From positions 1 to 48,285 of the forward strand of contig JAMLIQ010000014.1 of the NCBI GenBank assembly GCA_023954095.1: a stretch of 48,285 nucleotides of DNA, in the 5' to 3' direction. Of the stretch, positions 33,218 through 41,750 are shown one piece after another. The notes beneath the pieces are model-generated. The model worked only from the letters and a program-made list of their open reading frames with translations, ran no database searches and had not been told where the DNA came from. The translations under genes and the position numbers were made by a program. Each line of letters starts with the position of its first letter. Position 1 is the stretch's first letter. The DNA is from Burkholderiaceae bacterium (GTDB lineage: Bacteria; Pseudomonadota; Gammaproteobacteria; Burkholderiales; Burkholderiaceae_C).

Positions 33218-34000
33218 ATGACCCCACCGCTTGTCTTCATCACCGGCGCCAGCAGCGGCATTGGCCAGGCCCTGGCCGCCCGGTACCACCGTGCAGGCTG
33301 GCGCCTGGCGCTGGTGGCGCGCCGAACTTCGGAGATGAAATCATGGGCGGAGGCAAATGGGTTGAGCGCCGATAGCTATGAGATTTATAGTGCAGATGTC
33401 TCCAGCATCGACAGCATCGTGGCAGCTGGTGAGGCCTGCGTGCGGCACCAGGGCGTGCCCGATGTGGTGATCGCCAATGCGGGCATCAGCGTGGGCGTGG
33501 ACACGGCCGAACGCGCCGATCTGGACACCATGGCGCGCGTCTTTGCCACCAACACCGTGGGCGCCGCCGCCACGTTCCAGCCCTTTGTCCGGGCCATGGT
33601 GCAGCGCGGCAGCGGTCGGCTGGTGGGCATTGGCAGTGTGGCCGGTATCCGGGGCCTGCCCGGCCATGGGGCCTACTGCGCCAGCAAGGCGGCACTCATC
33701 AGCTACTGCGAAAGCCTGCGCGGGGAACTGCGCGGCACCGGGGTGGGCGTTTCGACCCTTTGTCCCGGCTACATCGATACACCGCTGACGCGCAAGAACC
33801 GCTATGCCATGCCGTTTCTCATGCGCCCCGAGGATTTTGCCGGCAAGGCCTTTGCCGCCATCGAAGGGGGTGTCAGCTACCGCGTCATTCCCTGGCAGAT
33901 GGGCGTGGTCGCCAAAGTGCTGCGGCTGTTGCCCAACCCCTTGTTTGACCGGCTGCTGGCAGGGCGCCCGCGCAAGCACCGCCAGGCCGAAGGGGGCTGA
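33218..34000 (+). CDS. Short-chain dehydrogenase/reductase
   Basis: A 260-aa classical SDR oxidoreductase. It has the NAD(P)-binding TGASSGIG (9-16), NAG at 87-89, catalytic Ser140 and Tyr153/Lys157 (YCASK), and the PGYIDTPLT loop. The R residues after beta2 (VARRTSE) suggest NADP(H) preference, but the substrate cannot be told. It starts 20 bp after lptC with gga as ribosome binding site and probably shares that transcript. An AT-rich patch at about 33335-33395, with gagcgccgatagctatgaga, stands out in base composition from the rest of the gene, but the reading frame and length are normal. Confidence 0.93.
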   Translation: MTPPLVFITGASSGIGQALAARYHRAGWRLALVARRTSEMKSWAEANGLSADSYEIYSADVSSIDSIVAAGEACVRHQGVPDVVIANAGISVGVDTAERADLDTMARVFATNTVGAAATFQPFVRAMVQRGSGRLVGIGSVAGIRGLPGHGAYCASKAALISYCESLRGELRGTGVGVSTLCPGYIDTPLTRKNRYAMPFLMRPEDFAGKAFAAIEGGVSYRVIPWQMGVVAKVLRLLPNPLFDRLLAGRPRKHRQAEGG

Positions 34001-34006
34001 AAACGC

Positions 34007-34025
34007 GAAAAGCTCCCAGAGGAGC
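34007..34025 (-). terminator. Intrinsic terminator after the first RRM gene
   Basis: On the minus strand, gctcc and ggagc (34021-34025 with 34012-34016) form a 5-bp stem around a 4-nt loop followed by tttt (34008-34011). It lies about 26 bp after the stop of the RRM gene and also faces the end of the SDR gene. Confidence 0.6.
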
Positions 34026-34051
34026 CTTTCAAGAATGGCGCAGGGCGCCGT

Positions 34052-34546
34052 TCAGTAGCTGTTGCCGCCGCCGTAGCCGCCGCCATTGCCGCGTCCACCG
34101 CCGCCACCTCGGGGGCCGGAACCATAGGGGCTGCGGAAACCGCCTTCGCTGCGGCCTCCGCCGCCATAACCGCCGCCGCCTTCACGGCCACCACCGCCAT
34201 AGCCTCCTTCGCTGCGGCCGCCGCCGAAGCCGCCGCTACTGCGGCCCCCGCCGCCGTAGCCACCGCCACCAAAACCGCCTGAGCGGGGGGGGCGAGGCTC
34301 CATGGGGCGGGCCTCATTCACCACGATGGCACGGCCACCGAGCGACTGGCCATTCATGCCATTGATGGCGGCCTGGGCCTCGGCGTCGCTGCCCATTTCG
34401 ACAAAACCAAAACCCTTGGAGCGGCCGGTATCGCGCTCCATCATCACCTTGGCGCTGGTGACGCTGCCAAAGGCGCTGAAGGCCTGTTCCAGGTCGTTGT
34501 CGCGCACGCCGTATGGCAAATTGCCCACATACAGTTTGTTGCCCAT
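34052..34546 (-). CDS. Glycine-rich RRM RNA-binding protein (copy 1)
   Basis: A single-RRM RNA-binding protein of 164 aa. RNP2 is KLYVGNLP (4-11), RNP1 is KGFGFVEM (about 44-51), and a long Gly/Arg/Ser/Tyr tail (about 90-164) follows, made of GGYGGGGR-type repeats. Such small RRM proteins bind single-stranded RNA and in bacteria are often linked to cold adaptation; the role here is inferred. It is a paralogue of the 120-aa protein at 34806-35168, sharing nearly all of the RRM up to NEARPMEPR. The start is MGNKLYVGN at 34546; the upstream codon at 34567 lies in the leader hairpin. Its ribosome binding site (ggag) is inside an 8-bp stem. Confidence 0.92.
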   Translation of the reverse strand: MGNKLYVGNLPYGVRDNDLEQAFSAFGSVTSAKVMMERDTGRSKGFGFVEMGSDAEAQAAINGMNGQSLGGRAIVVNEARPMEPRPPRSGGFGGGGYGGGGRSSGGFGGGRSEGGYGGGGREGGGGYGGGGRSEGGFRSPYGSGPRGGGGGRGNGGGYGGGNSY

Positions 34547-34549
34547 CGA

Positions 34550-34589
34550 GGGACTCCTCAAAAACACAAAGAAAAAGCGATGGAGTCCC
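34550..34589 (-). promoter_or_regulatory. RBS-sequestering leader hairpin of RRM copy 1
   Basis: In the mRNA sense, gggactcc (34589-34582) is the exact complement of ggagtccc (34557-34550), an 8-bp stem closing a 24-nt A/U-rich loop. The right arm contains the ggag Shine-Dalgarno 7 nt before the AUG. The same layout, with shared sequence ggactccatcgc, precedes RRM copy 2. Confidence 0.7.
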
Positions 34590-34740
34590 GGAAACGCAAC
34601 CAGCTCATCTCGACGACGCTCTATGCGTGCAACAGAAGGATCACCGCAAACCAGACTCGGGCCATTCCCGCTGGCGCATTATGACCCCGGGTATTGGGCC
34701 TGTAGCAAGGGTTTTTACGATCTGTGGTACGACAAGATAC

Positions 34741-34768
34741 AAAAAAAGGAGCCCGAAGGCTCCTTTTT
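34741..34768 (-). terminator. Intrinsic terminator after RRM copy 2
   Basis: aaaaaggagcc (34743-34753) and ggctccttttt (34758-34768) form an 11-bp perfect stem with a cgaa loop. A run of T follows on the minus strand. It lies 38 bp beyond the stop of the RRM gene ending at 34806. The symmetric A/T flanks would also work in the other direction. Confidence 0.9.
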
Positions 34769-34805
34769 GGCAGGCAAGAGGGGCGCAGGGCCCTGTTGGC
34801 TGTGC

Positions 34806-35168
34806 TTAGTAGCTGCCGCGGCCACCGCCGTAACCACCACCGCCGCCGCTGCGGCCACCGCCGTAGCCGCCGCCACCACCGTAGCCACCGCCAAAGCCGC
34901 CGCTGCGGGGAGCACGGGGCTCCATGGGGCGGGCTTCGTTGACCACGAGGTCACGGCCGCCGAAATTTTGACCATGCACGCCAGCGATGGCGGCCTGGGC
35001 TTCAGCGTCGCTGCCCATTTCCACGAAACCGAAGCCCTTGGAACGACCGGTGTCGCGCTCCATCATGACCTTGGCGCTGGAAACCGAGCCGTACTGGCTG
35101 AAGGTTTGCTCCAGATCGTTGTCGCGGAAGGAATAGGGCAGGTTGCCCACGTAAAGTTTGTTGCCCAT
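34806..35168 (-). CDS. Glycine-rich RRM RNA-binding protein (copy 2)
   Basis: A 120-aa single-RRM protein with RNP2 KLYVGNLP and RNP1 KGFGFVEM and a shorter Gly/Tyr/Arg tail (about 90-120). It is clearly a tandem duplicate of the gene at 34052-34546, in the same orientation but with its own leader and terminator. The start is taken at MGNKLYVGN (35168); an upstream codon at 35213 lies in the leader. The ribosome binding site aggag sits in a 7-bp stem. Function as a single-stranded RNA-binding/chaperone protein is inferred from the family. Confidence 0.92.
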   Translation of the reverse strand: MGNKLYVGNLPYSFRDNDLEQTFSQYGSVSSAKVMMERDTGRSKGFGFVEMGSDAEAQAAIAGVHGQNFGGRDLVVNEARPMEPRAPRSGGFGGGYGGGGGYGGGRSGGGGGYGGGRGSY

Positions 35169-35171
35169 GAA

Positions 35172-35206
35172 GGACTCCTGAAAAAACAAAAAACGCGATG
35201 GAGTCC
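35172..35206 (-). promoter_or_regulatory. RBS-sequestering leader hairpin of RRM copy 2
   Basis: In the mRNA sense, ggactcc (35206-35200) pairs perfectly with ggagtcc (35178-35172) across a 21-nt loop rich in U. The ggag Shine-Dalgarno, 6 nt before the AUG, is inside the stem. It shares the block ggactccatcgc with the leader of copy 1. Confidence 0.7.
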
Positions 35207-35440
35207 GACGCAATCAACAAACCTGTGACGACTTCAAAGACGCGAAACTGACCATTCACCGCTGACTCACTGTTGTCCCTGCTGGAAATACCGGCAGAAA
35301 AACCAGCCCATTATCAATCAATTCCCCTGGCCGCCACGTATTTATTTTCAAGGCGCCTGGAAGGCGGGCGCCAGAGGAGGCACAACAGGCACGCCTGCGG
35401 GAGCGTTCCCCTGCCGTGGGAATGGGTGGCTGCGCTTTGC
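35207..35440. other. Intergenic region upstream of metX
   Basis: About 230 bp between the RRM leader and the metX promoter. It should contain the RRM copy 2 promoter on the minus strand. I see no gene; an open frame from 35273 runs through the riboswitch into metX and is not coding there. Confidence 0.5.
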
Positions 35441-35453
35441 TATAGTTACCCCA

Positions 35454-35510
35454 CGCGCCGATTTGCCACAGCTTGCGGGCGCTTAATAAATTCAGCTAAA
35501 GACCGTCCGA
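35454..35510 (+). ncRNA. SAM-II riboswitch
   Basis: The stretch matches the SAM-II aptamer in order. P1 arm gcgcc (35455-35459), then gattt, a variable loop, ttgc, the returning P1 arm ggcgc (35478-35482), ataaat, and the conserved agctaaa (35494-35500) that closes the pseudoknot. A -10-like tatagt at 35441-35446 would start transcription at its 5' edge. SAM-II senses S-adenosylmethionine and represses methionine biosynthesis. Its position before metX-metW fits exactly. Confidence 0.85.
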
Positions 35511-35516
35511 CATGCC

Positions 35517-35551
35517 ACCCGGTACCGTTTTTAGCGTTACCGGGTTTTTTT
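35517..35551 (+). terminator. Intrinsic terminator between the riboswitch and metX
   Basis: acccggtaccg (35517-35527) pairs with cgttaccgggt (35535-35545) with one mismatch around a 7-nt loop, followed by seven T (35545-35551). The U-tract ends exactly at the metX ATG. It is the probable expression platform of the riboswitch. Confidence 0.85.
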
Positions 35552-36730
35552 ATGCCAATGATTGCCGTTCCCCAATTCATGCATTTCCCCGACGCACTGG
35601 CACTGCAAAGCGGTGCGTCGATCCGGGACTACACCCTCGCGTATGAGACGTACGGCTCGCTCAATGCCGAGCGCTCGAACGCCGTGCTGGTGTGCCACGC
35701 CCTCAACGCCTCGCACCATGTGGCCGGTGTGTACGAGGGCCAGGACAAAAGCGAAGGCTGGTGGGACAACATGATCGGCCCGGGCAAGCCGGTGGATACC
35801 GACCGCTTCTTCGTCATTGGCGTGAACAACCTGGGCTCGTGCTTTGGCTCCACCGGCCCCATGCACGAGAACCCGGAGACCGGCCAGGTGTATGGCGCCG
35901 ACTTTCCCGTGGTGACGGTGGAGGACTGGGTGGGCGCCCAGGCGCGGCTGCTCGATCGGCTGGGCATCGTGCAGCTGGCCGCCGTGCTCGGTGGCAGCCT
36001 GGGCGGCATGCAGGCGCTGTCGTGGACGCTGCAGTACCCTGAGCGGGTGCGCCATGCCGTGGTGGTGGCCAGCGCGCCCAACCTCACGGCAGAGAACATC
36101 GCCTTCAACGAAGTGGCGCGCCGCGCCATCGTGACCGACCCGGATTTCCATGGGGGCCACTATTACCGCCATGGCGTGATCCCCAAGCGCGGCCTGCGCA
36201 TCGCCCGCATGATCGGCCACATCACGTACCTGAGCGACGACGTGATGAACGAGAAGTTTGGCCGCAGCCTGCGGCCGCGCGAGCTGCTGGCAGGCCAGGC
36301 AGCGCCGCCGGGCGACCCGGCCACGCTGCTGCGCGACTACCACTACAGCACGCAGGACATCGAATTCCAGATCGAGAGCTACCTGCGCTACCAGGGCGAC
36401 AAGTTCAGCGACTATTTCGACGCCAATACCTACCTGCTCATCACGCGCGCGCTGGACTACTTTGACCCGGCCCGCAGGCACGGCGGCGACCTCACCCAGG
36501 CGCTGGCGCCCGCCACGGCGCATTTTCTGCTGGTCAGCTTCAGCACCGACTGGCGCTTCTCGCCCCAGCGCTCGCGCGAGATCGTCAAGGCGCTGCTCGA
36601 CAACCGGCGCAGCGTGACCTACGCCGAGATCGACGCGCCCCACGGACACGACGCCTTTCTGCTCGACGACGCCCGCTACCTGGGCGTGGTGGGCGCGTAT
36701 TTCGACCGTATTGCAAAGGAGCTGGCATGA
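35552..36730 (+). CDS. metX: Homoserine O-acyltransferase MetX
   Basis: MetX acylates homoserine (acetyl or succinyl donor) at the first committed step of methionine synthesis. The 392-aa alpha/beta hydrolase starts [12 protein letters not shown]. It has the nucleophile Ser149 in GGSLGGMQ, the catalytic Asp in FSTDWRFSP (about 333) and His in PHGHDAFLL near the C-terminus. The donor is uncertain: many proteobacterial MetX enzymes are really succinyltransferases. The ATG abuts the terminator U-tract and has no evident Shine-Dalgarno. The stop overlaps metW by 4 nt (ATGA). Confidence 0.95.
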   Translation: MPMIAVPQFMHFPDALALQSGASIRDYTLAYETYGSLNAERSNAVLVCHALNASHHVAGVYEGQDKSEGWWDNMIGPGKPVDTDRFFVIGVNNLGSCFGSTGPMHENPETGQVYGADFPVVTVEDWVGAQARLLDRLGIVQLAAVLGGSLGGMQALSWTLQYPERVRHAVVVASAPNLTAENIAFNEVARRAIVTDPDFHGGHYYRHGVIPKRGLRIARMIGHITYLSDDVMNEKFGRSLRPRELLAGQAAPPGDPATLLRDYHYSTQDIEFQIESYLRYQGDKFSDYFDANTYLLITRALDYFDPARRHGGDLTQALAPATAHFLLVSFSTDWRFSPQRSREIVKALLDNRRSVTYAEIDAPHGHDAFLLDDARYLGVVGAYFDRIAKELA

Positions 36731-37314
36731 CCGAGAAAGCCACCATGGAGGCGCTGGCGCGCCTGGTGCCCGAAGGCAGCCGCGTGCTCGACCTGGGCTG
36801 CGGCGACGGCGCCATGCTCGACTATCTGCAGCGCACGCGCGGCTGCAGCGGCTACGGCGTGGAGATTGCCGACGCCAATGTGCTCGCCTGCACGCGCCGG
36901 GGCGTCAACGTCATCCAGCTCAACCTGGAGGAAGGGCTGACCATTTTCGAGGACAACTCGTTCGACGTGGTGCTGCAGATCGACACCCTGCCCCACCTGC
37001 GCAATGCCGAAACCATGCTGCGCGAAACCGCCCGCGTGGGGCGTGCGGGCATCGTCGCCTTCCCCAATTTTGCGCACTGGCCCAACCGCCTGTCGGTGCT
37101 GCGCGGGCGCATGCCGGTCACGCGCCGCCTGCCTTACCAGTGGTATGACACGCCCAACATCCGCGTCGGCACGTACAAGGACTTTGAAGTGCTGGCCGGC
37201 AGGAACGCGCTGCGCATCCTGGACTCCTTCGGCCTGCACGAAGGCGAAACCGTGCGCTGGCTGCCCAATGCGCGCGCCGGCACGGCCGTGTTCCATTTCG
37301 AGCGCTCTGCATAA
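36727..37314 (+). CDS. metW: Methionine biosynthesis protein MetW
   Basis: A 195-aa class-I methyltransferase-fold protein with the SAM-binding motif [12 protein letters not shown] and the MetW-typical [17 protein letters not shown] and [11 protein letters not shown] segments. It is almost always encoded right after metX in proteobacteria and is thought to be needed for or to stimulate MetX; the exact reaction is not settled. It overlaps metX by 4 nt and precedes pyrF by 9 bp. Confidence 0.94.
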   Translation: MTEKATMEALARLVPEGSRVLDLGCGDGAMLDYLQRTRGCSGYGVEIADANVLACTRRGVNVIQLNLEEGLTIFEDNSFDVVLQIDTLPHLRNAETMLRETARVGRAGIVAFPNFAHWPNRLSVLRGRMPVTRRLPYQWYDTPNIRVGTYKDFEVLAGRNALRILDSFGLHEGETVRWLPNARAGTAVFHFERSA

Positions 37315-37323
37315 AATCGCCCC

Positions 37324-38154
37324 ATGACCTTCCTCGACATGCTGCGCGATGCGGCCGCACGCAACCAGTCCATGCTCTGCGTGGGCCTGGACCCCGAACC
37401 CACGCGCTTTCCCGTCGGCATGCAGGGCGACGTGCGCAGGATCTACGACTTCTGCGCCGCCATCGTGGACGCCACGGCCGACCTGGTGTGCGCCTTCAAG
37501 CCGCAGATTGCCTACTTTGCCGCGCATGGTGCCGAGGACCAGCTCGAGCGCCTGATGCAGCACATGCGCGCCAATGCGCCGCATGTGCCGGTGATTCTGG
37601 ACGCCAAGCGCGGCGACATCGGCTCCACCGCCGAGCAGTACGCGCGCGAGGCCTTCGAGCGCTATGGTGCCGACGCGGTCACGCTCTCGCCCTTCATGGG
37701 CTTCGACTCGGTCGAGCCCTACCTGCAGTACCCCGGCAAGGGCGCCTTTTTGCTGTGCCGCACCTCCAACCCCGGCGGCGATGACCTGCAGAACCAGCGC
37801 CTGGCCAGCGTGGACGGCCAGCCCCTGCTGTACGAACATGTGGCGCGGCTGGCGCAAGGCCCGTGGAACAAGAACGGCCAGCTCGGCCTGGTGGTGGGCG
37901 CCACCTACCCGGCCGAGATCGAGCGCGTGCGCGCCATCGCGCCGCAGGTGCCGCTGCTCATCCCCGGTGTGGGTGCCCAGGGCGGCGACGCTGCCGCCAC
38001 GGTGCGCGCGGGCTGGCGGCCTGATGGCCCGATCATCGTCAACTCCTCGCGCGCCATCCTCTACGCGAGCAACGGCGAAGACTTCGCCACCGCCGCGCGA
38101 CACGAGGCGCAGCGCACGCGCAACCTGCTGCAGGCGGCGATCCCTTTACCCTGA
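37324..38154 (+). CDS. pyrF: Orotidine 5'-phosphate decarboxylase (type 2)
   Basis: PyrF converts OMP to UMP, the last step of de novo pyrimidine synthesis. The 276-aa TIM-barrel protein has the type-2 signature [12 protein letters not shown] and the catalytic [15 protein letters not shown] (Lys-Asp pair), then [11 protein letters not shown] in the phosphate-binding part. The longer length (about 270 aa rather than 230) marks the second PyrF subfamily. It begins 9 bp after metW and may be co-transcribed with metX-metW. Confidence 0.96.
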   Translation: MTFLDMLRDAAARNQSMLCVGLDPEPTRFPVGMQGDVRRIYDFCAAIVDATADLVCAFKPQIAYFAAHGAEDQLERLMQHMRANAPHVPVILDAKRGDIGSTAEQYAREAFERYGADAVTLSPFMGFDSVEPYLQYPGKGAFLLCRTSNPGGDDLQNQRLASVDGQPLLYEHVARLAQGPWNKNGQLGLVVGATYPAEIERVRAIAPQVPLLIPGVGAQGGDAAATVRAGWRPDGPIIVNSSRAILYASNGEDFATAARHEAQRTRNLLQAAIPLP

Positions 38155-38163
38155 GGATTCATC

Positions 38164-38257
38164 AAAAACAGGAGCTGGTAGCGCTGGTGGATACTGGGTT
38201 TCGGCAATATTTAATGCTGTAAACCAATAAATACAAGCGCAAATAGCTCCTGATTTG
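38164..38257. repeat. Comamonadaceae-type intergenic repeat
   Basis: An inverted arrangement of 'aaaacaggagctggtagcgctgg' features on the left and 'acaagcgcaaatagctcctgattt' on the right fills the gap between the converging pyrF and FAD oxidoreductase genes. It shares the agcgct and gctcctgattt boxes with the element at 9318-9422. It may serve as a bidirectional terminator. Confidence 0.6.
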
Positions 38258-39385
38258 CTAGCGCATGCGCTGGGGCGACAGCGCCGCTGCTTCCACGCCC
38301 TGCGCGGTGAGCGTGGCGTCCAGGGGCTCGTCCAGCGCCAGGTTGCGTGCCAGCAGTGCGTAGCCCGGCGCGCTCTGGATGCCGTAGCCGCCCTGGGCAG
38401 CCACCCAGAACAATCCCTCCACTGCCCCGTCCCAGCCGATCACCATGTCGCCGTCGGGCACGAAGGAGCGCAGCCCGGCCCAGGTGTGCGAGGGGCGGCG
38501 GATCTGGAACGTGGTCATCTGCTCGATGTGGAAGATGCCGGTGGCCACGTCGATCTCCTCGGGCACCACGTCGTGCGGGTAGGTGGGGTCGGCGTTGGCG
38601 GGCGAGCCCAGCAGCTGGCGCGCGTCGGGCTTGATGTAGAAGCTTTCGTCCACGGCGATGATGGCGGGCAGGCGGGGCAGGTCCAGGCCGTCGGGTGCCG
38701 GAAAGGTGAAGGCCGTGCGGCGGCAGGGCGTGAGGCCGATGGGCGCGGCCCCCGCCATCTGGCCCACCACGTCGGCCCAGGCCCCGGCGGCATTGACCAC
38801 GGTGCGCGCCTGCACGCGGCTGCCATCCTGCAGTTGCACGGTCCACAGGCCATCGGCGCGCGACAGCCCCGTGACCTCGGCGTGGGTGCGCACCGCGCCG
38901 CCCCGCTGGCGCAGGCCGCGCAGGTAGCCCTGGTGCAGGCCATGCACGTCGATGTCGGCGGCGCCGGATTCGGCCAGGCCCCCGCCCAGGGCCTCCAGGC
39001 GCAGGCAAGGGGCGCGTTCCACCATGTCGGCGGGGCCCAGGCGCTGCAGGCTGGGCGAATGGGTGTGCAGCTCCTGCCAGGTGGCTTCCAGCAGGTCCAT
39101 CTGGTCGGGCCCGGCGATATAGAGCACGCCGCGCGGCGAGAGGAGGGGGCTGTCGGCAAAACCCGGTGGGGGCTGATCGAGGAAGGCCCGGCTGGCGCGG
39201 GTCAGGGCCCGTATCTGCGGTGTGCCGTAGGTCTCCAGGAACAGCGCGGCCGATCGTCCCGTGGTGTGGTAGCCGGGCTGCGACTCGCGTTCCAGCAGCA
39301 GCACACGGGCCTGGCTGGCCAGTTGCCAGGCGACGCTGGCCCCGGCCATGCCGGCGCCGATGATGGCGAAGTCAAGCGTTTCCAT
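38258..39385 (-). CDS. FAD-dependent oxidoreductase (DAO family, glycine oxidase/D-amino acid dehydrogenase-like)
   Basis: A 375-aa flavoprotein starting [24 protein letters not shown], with the dinucleotide-binding GAGMAG at 10-15, the [12 protein letters not shown] segment, and a C-terminal [20 protein letters not shown] region of the DAO fold. Members oxidise D-amino acids, glycine, sarcosine or similar amines. The D-serine dehydratase gene upstream (14-nt overlap) makes a D-amino acid substrate attractive, but this is inferred. The start at 39385 has an excellent ribosome binding site (aggagg); the frame's upstream extension to 39529 lies within dsdA. Confidence 0.88.
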   Translation of the reverse strand: METLDFAIIGAGMAGASVAWQLASQARVLLLERESQPGYHTTGRSAALFLETYGTPQIRALTRASRAFLDQPPPGFADSPLLSPRGVLYIAGPDQMDLLEATWQELHTHSPSLQRLGPADMVERAPCLRLEALGGGLAESGAADIDVHGLHQGYLRGLRQRGGAVRTHAEVTGLSRADGLWTVQLQDGSRVQARTVVNAAGAWADVVGQMAGAAPIGLTPCRRTAFTFPAPDGLDLPRLPAIIAVDESFYIKPDARQLLGSPANADPTYPHDVVPEEIDVATGIFHIEQMTTFQIRRPSHTWAGLRSFVPDGDMVIGWDGAVEGLFWVAAQGGYGIQSAPGYALLARNLALDEPLDATLTAQGVEAAALSPQRMR

Positions 39386-40754
39386 GGGGAGCCTCCTGAG
39401 GTCGTGGGGCGCTGGCTGCTGGTGGCAGTGCGCGCCCGCGTTGCAGAAACATAGCGTATTCCGATGCGGGCACCAACAGCCCGCCCGTGGTCCACACGAG
39501 GTGGGTGGCCTGCGCCATGTGGGGCGCAAGCTTTTGTGCCTGCAGCCAGGCGCGGCCTTCGTCGGTGCCGGTCAGCATGCCGGGGCCCGAGAACCCCGCG
39601 GCCGCCGATGGCTCGATGCGCAGCCCGGCAGCATCGTGGGCCAGCGCCAGGTGCTGGAACAAAGTCTCGTCCTGCACCGTGTAGATGCCCGAGAGCAGCG
39701 GCTGCACCAGCAGCGCGGCCAGCAGCGAGGCCCGGGGCACGGCCAGGCCGTCGGCCTCGGTCTGGTTGGTCAGGCCCCAGTCATACACGCTGGGGTGGTC
39801 GTGCGGCCCGGTCAGCATCTGCACCAGAAAACAGGGCGACTGCACCGGCTCGGCAAAGAAGCAGTGCACATGCGGCCCGAACAGCTGGCGCAGGCCCAAG
39901 GTGATGCCCGCCGGTGCGCCGCCCACGCCGCAGGGCAGGTAGACAAACAGCGGGTGCGTGGCATCCACCTGCACACCGGCCTGGGCCAGCTGGGCCTGCA
40001 GCGCCGGGGCGGCGGCGCTGTAGCCGCGCAGCAGCGAGAGCGAGCGCTCGTCGTCCACAAAATGGCAGAACGGGTCGGCCGCGGCCTGGGCGCGGCCGGC
40101 GGCCACCGCCTTTTCGTAGTCGCCCGCGTGCTCCACCACCTCCACGCCGCGCAAGCGCAGGCGCTCTTTCTTCCATTCCTTGGCCTCCAGCGACATGTGC
40201 ACCACGGCGCGAAAGCCCAGGCGGGACGCCGCCACGCCAATCGACAGGCCCAGGTTGCCCGTGGAGCCCACGGCCACCTGGTGGCGCGCAAACAGCGCCC
40301 GCGCGGCGGGCTCTGCCAGGGCGCCGCAGTCGCCCCCCGGCGTCAGCAGGCCGTGCTGCAGCGCCAGCCCTTCGGCAAACTCCAGCACCTCGTGGATGCC
40401 GCCGCGCGCCTTGATGGAACCGGCCACCGGCAGGCCGTGGTCGCACTTGACCCACAGGGCGCCGTCCTGCGGGGCCAGCCCCAGGGCATGGCCCAGGGCG
40501 GGTGCCGGCACCAGGGGGGATTCGATCACGCCGCCGCTGGCCTGCAGCTCGGGGAACAGCGTGGCCAGCAACCCGGCAAAGCGTGCAAAGCGCTGGTCGG
40601 CGGCCTGCATATCCTGCACGCCCACCATCGCCGTGCCCGCCGACAGCTGCGGTGCCACGGCGGCGCTGCGGCCCGGGTTCGTCCACAGGCAGGGCTGTGC
40701 GGCGCGCAGGCGGTCTTGCAGGCTGGGGGCAACGGGGGGAAGAAGTGGGCTCAT
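39372..40754 (-). CDS. dsdA: D-serine ammonia-lyase (D-serine dehydratase)
   Basis: A PLP enzyme converting D-serine to pyruvate and ammonia. The 460-aa product has the DsdA features: [20 protein letters not shown] with the PLP-binding Lys (115 from this start), [20 protein letters not shown], the phosphate-binding CGVGGAPAG, and [10 protein letters not shown] near the end. I place the start at the second Met (40754); another Met lies two codons earlier. It overlaps the downstream FAD oxidoreductase by 14 nt, forming a D-amino-acid catabolic unit. The E. coli enzyme is 442 aa. Confidence 0.94.
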   Translation of the reverse strand: MSPLLPPVAPSLQDRLRAAQPCLWTNPGRSAAVAPQLSAGTAMVGVQDMQAADQRFARFAGLLATLFPELQASGGVIESPLVPAPALGHALGLAPQDGALWVKCDHGLPVAGSIKARGGIHEVLEFAEGLALQHGLLTPGGDCGALAEPAARALFARHQVAVGSTGNLGLSIGVAASRLGFRAVVHMSLEAKEWKKERLRLRGVEVVEHAGDYEKAVAAGRAQAAADPFCHFVDDERSLSLLRGYSAAAPALQAQLAQAGVQVDATHPLFVYLPCGVGGAPAGITLGLRQLFGPHVHCFFAEPVQSPCFLVQMLTGPHDHPSVYDWGLTNQTEADGLAVPRASLLAALLVQPLLSGIYTVQDETLFQHLALAHDAAGLRIEPSAAAGFSGPGMLTGTDEGRAWLQAQKLAPHMAQATHLVWTTGGLLVPASEYAMFLQRGRALPPAASAPRPQEAPHGNA

Positions 40755-40767
40755 ATGCACTTTATAT

Positions 40768-40806
40768 TTGATAGCTGCTGGCGCAATATCTATAAGCGTT
40801 GCAGCG
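40768..40806. repeat. Comamonadaceae-type intergenic repeat
   Basis: Between the EamA gene and dsdA: 'tttgatagctgctggcgc' followed by 'ataagcgttgcagcgct'. These are the gctgctggcgc/aagcg boxes of the family, here as imperfect inverted arms. Confidence 0.55.
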
Positions 40807-41736
40807 CTATTTCATGCCAAACCGTGGGCCCAGCGCCACGCAGCCCAGCGCGGCCACCACGCAGGCCGTGCCCGCCCATTGCCAGGCCGTCACCACCTCG
40901 CCCAGCACCAGCAGGCCCGAGGCCAGGCCCACCACGGGCACGCCCAGGCTGAACGGCGCCACGCGGTTGGCCGGGTAGCGTGTGAGCAGCCGCGTCCACA
41001 GCCCGTAGCCGATGATGGTGGCGGCCCAGCCCAGGTAGGCGACCGAGCCCCAGGCCACTGCGGGCAGTGCGGCCCAGGTCTGCCAGTGCAGCCACTGGCT
41101 GGCGTTGGCGTCGGTGGCGGCCGAGAGGGCGGCAAACGGCAGCACCGGCACCAGGCTGCTCCAGGCCACGAAGGAGAGCGGGTCAAAGCCCGGCGAAGCC
41201 TTTTGCGCCAGGCGCGAAATGATGTTGGAGACCGACCACGACGCGGCCGCGCACAAGGTGAGCACGATGCCGATCAGCGTGGCGCCGCCCGCGCCGCCGG
41301 TCTGCGGGCCCACGAAGTTCATGCCGAAGCACGCCAGGCCGATGGCGGCCAGCCCCATGCCCAGCAGCAGCGGGCGGTTGGGGGTTTCGCGCAGCGCGGC
41401 AAAGGCGAACAGGGCGGTGAAGAACACCTGCGTCTGCATCAGCACGCTGGCCAGCGCGGCCGTCATGCCCAGCTTGAGGGCAAAGAAACCAAAGCTGAAC
41501 TGCCCCACGCCCTGGAACAGCCCGAACAGCAGCACCCAGCGCCAGTGCAGGCGCGGCGGGCGCACCAGCAGCACCATGGGCAGCGCGGCAAACACATAGC
41601 GCACGGCGCCCAGCTGGAATGGCGTGAAGTGGAGCAAACCCCATTTCATGGCGATGAAGTTCAGCCCCCAGATCACCACCACGGCCAGGGCGCTGAACAG
41701 ATCGACGGCGCCCATGGCGCGGGTGGATGGGGGCAT
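40807..41736 (-). CDS. EamA/DMT-family transporter
   Basis: A 309-aa inner-membrane protein with about ten transmembrane helices in two EamA repeats: first repeat from [21 protein letters not shown], second from [20 protein letters not shown], ending with the [22 protein letters not shown] segment typical of drug/metabolite transporters. Members export amino acids or other metabolites; no substrate can be deduced. It starts 14 bp after the thioesterase gene. Starts at 41736 and 41715 are both possible. It is followed by an intergenic repeat and dsdA. Confidence 0.88.
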   Translation of the reverse strand: MPPSTRAMGAVDLFSALAVVVIWGLNFIAMKWGLLHFTPFQLGAVRYVFAALPMVLLVRPPRLHWRWVLLFGLFQGVGQFSFGFFALKLGMTAALASVLMQTQVFFTALFAFAALRETPNRPLLLGMGLAAIGLACFGMNFVGPQTGGAGGATLIGIVLTLCAAASWSVSNIISRLAQKASPGFDPLSFVAWSSLVPVLPFAALSAATDANASQWLHWQTWAALPAVAWGSVAYLGWAATIIGYGLWTRLLTRYPANRVAPFSLGVPVVGLASGLLVLGEVVTAWQWAGTACVVAALGCVALGPRFGMK

Positions 41737-41750
41737 GGGGCGGTGGTACG

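Noticed and set aside
33335-33395. AT-rich patch inside the SDR gene resembling an intergenic repeat insertion
   Set aside because: The protein aligns over this part with normal SDR length and fold, so an insertion is not supported.
34080-34300. Repetitive GC-rich tract that might be taken for a CRISPR or satellite array
   Set aside because: It is in frame and encodes the Gly-rich tail of an RRM protein. There is no regular repeat-spacer pattern.
35273-35551. N-terminal extension of metX
   Set aside because: The open frame crosses the SAM-II aptamer and terminator, and MetX homology begins only at MPMIAVPQF.
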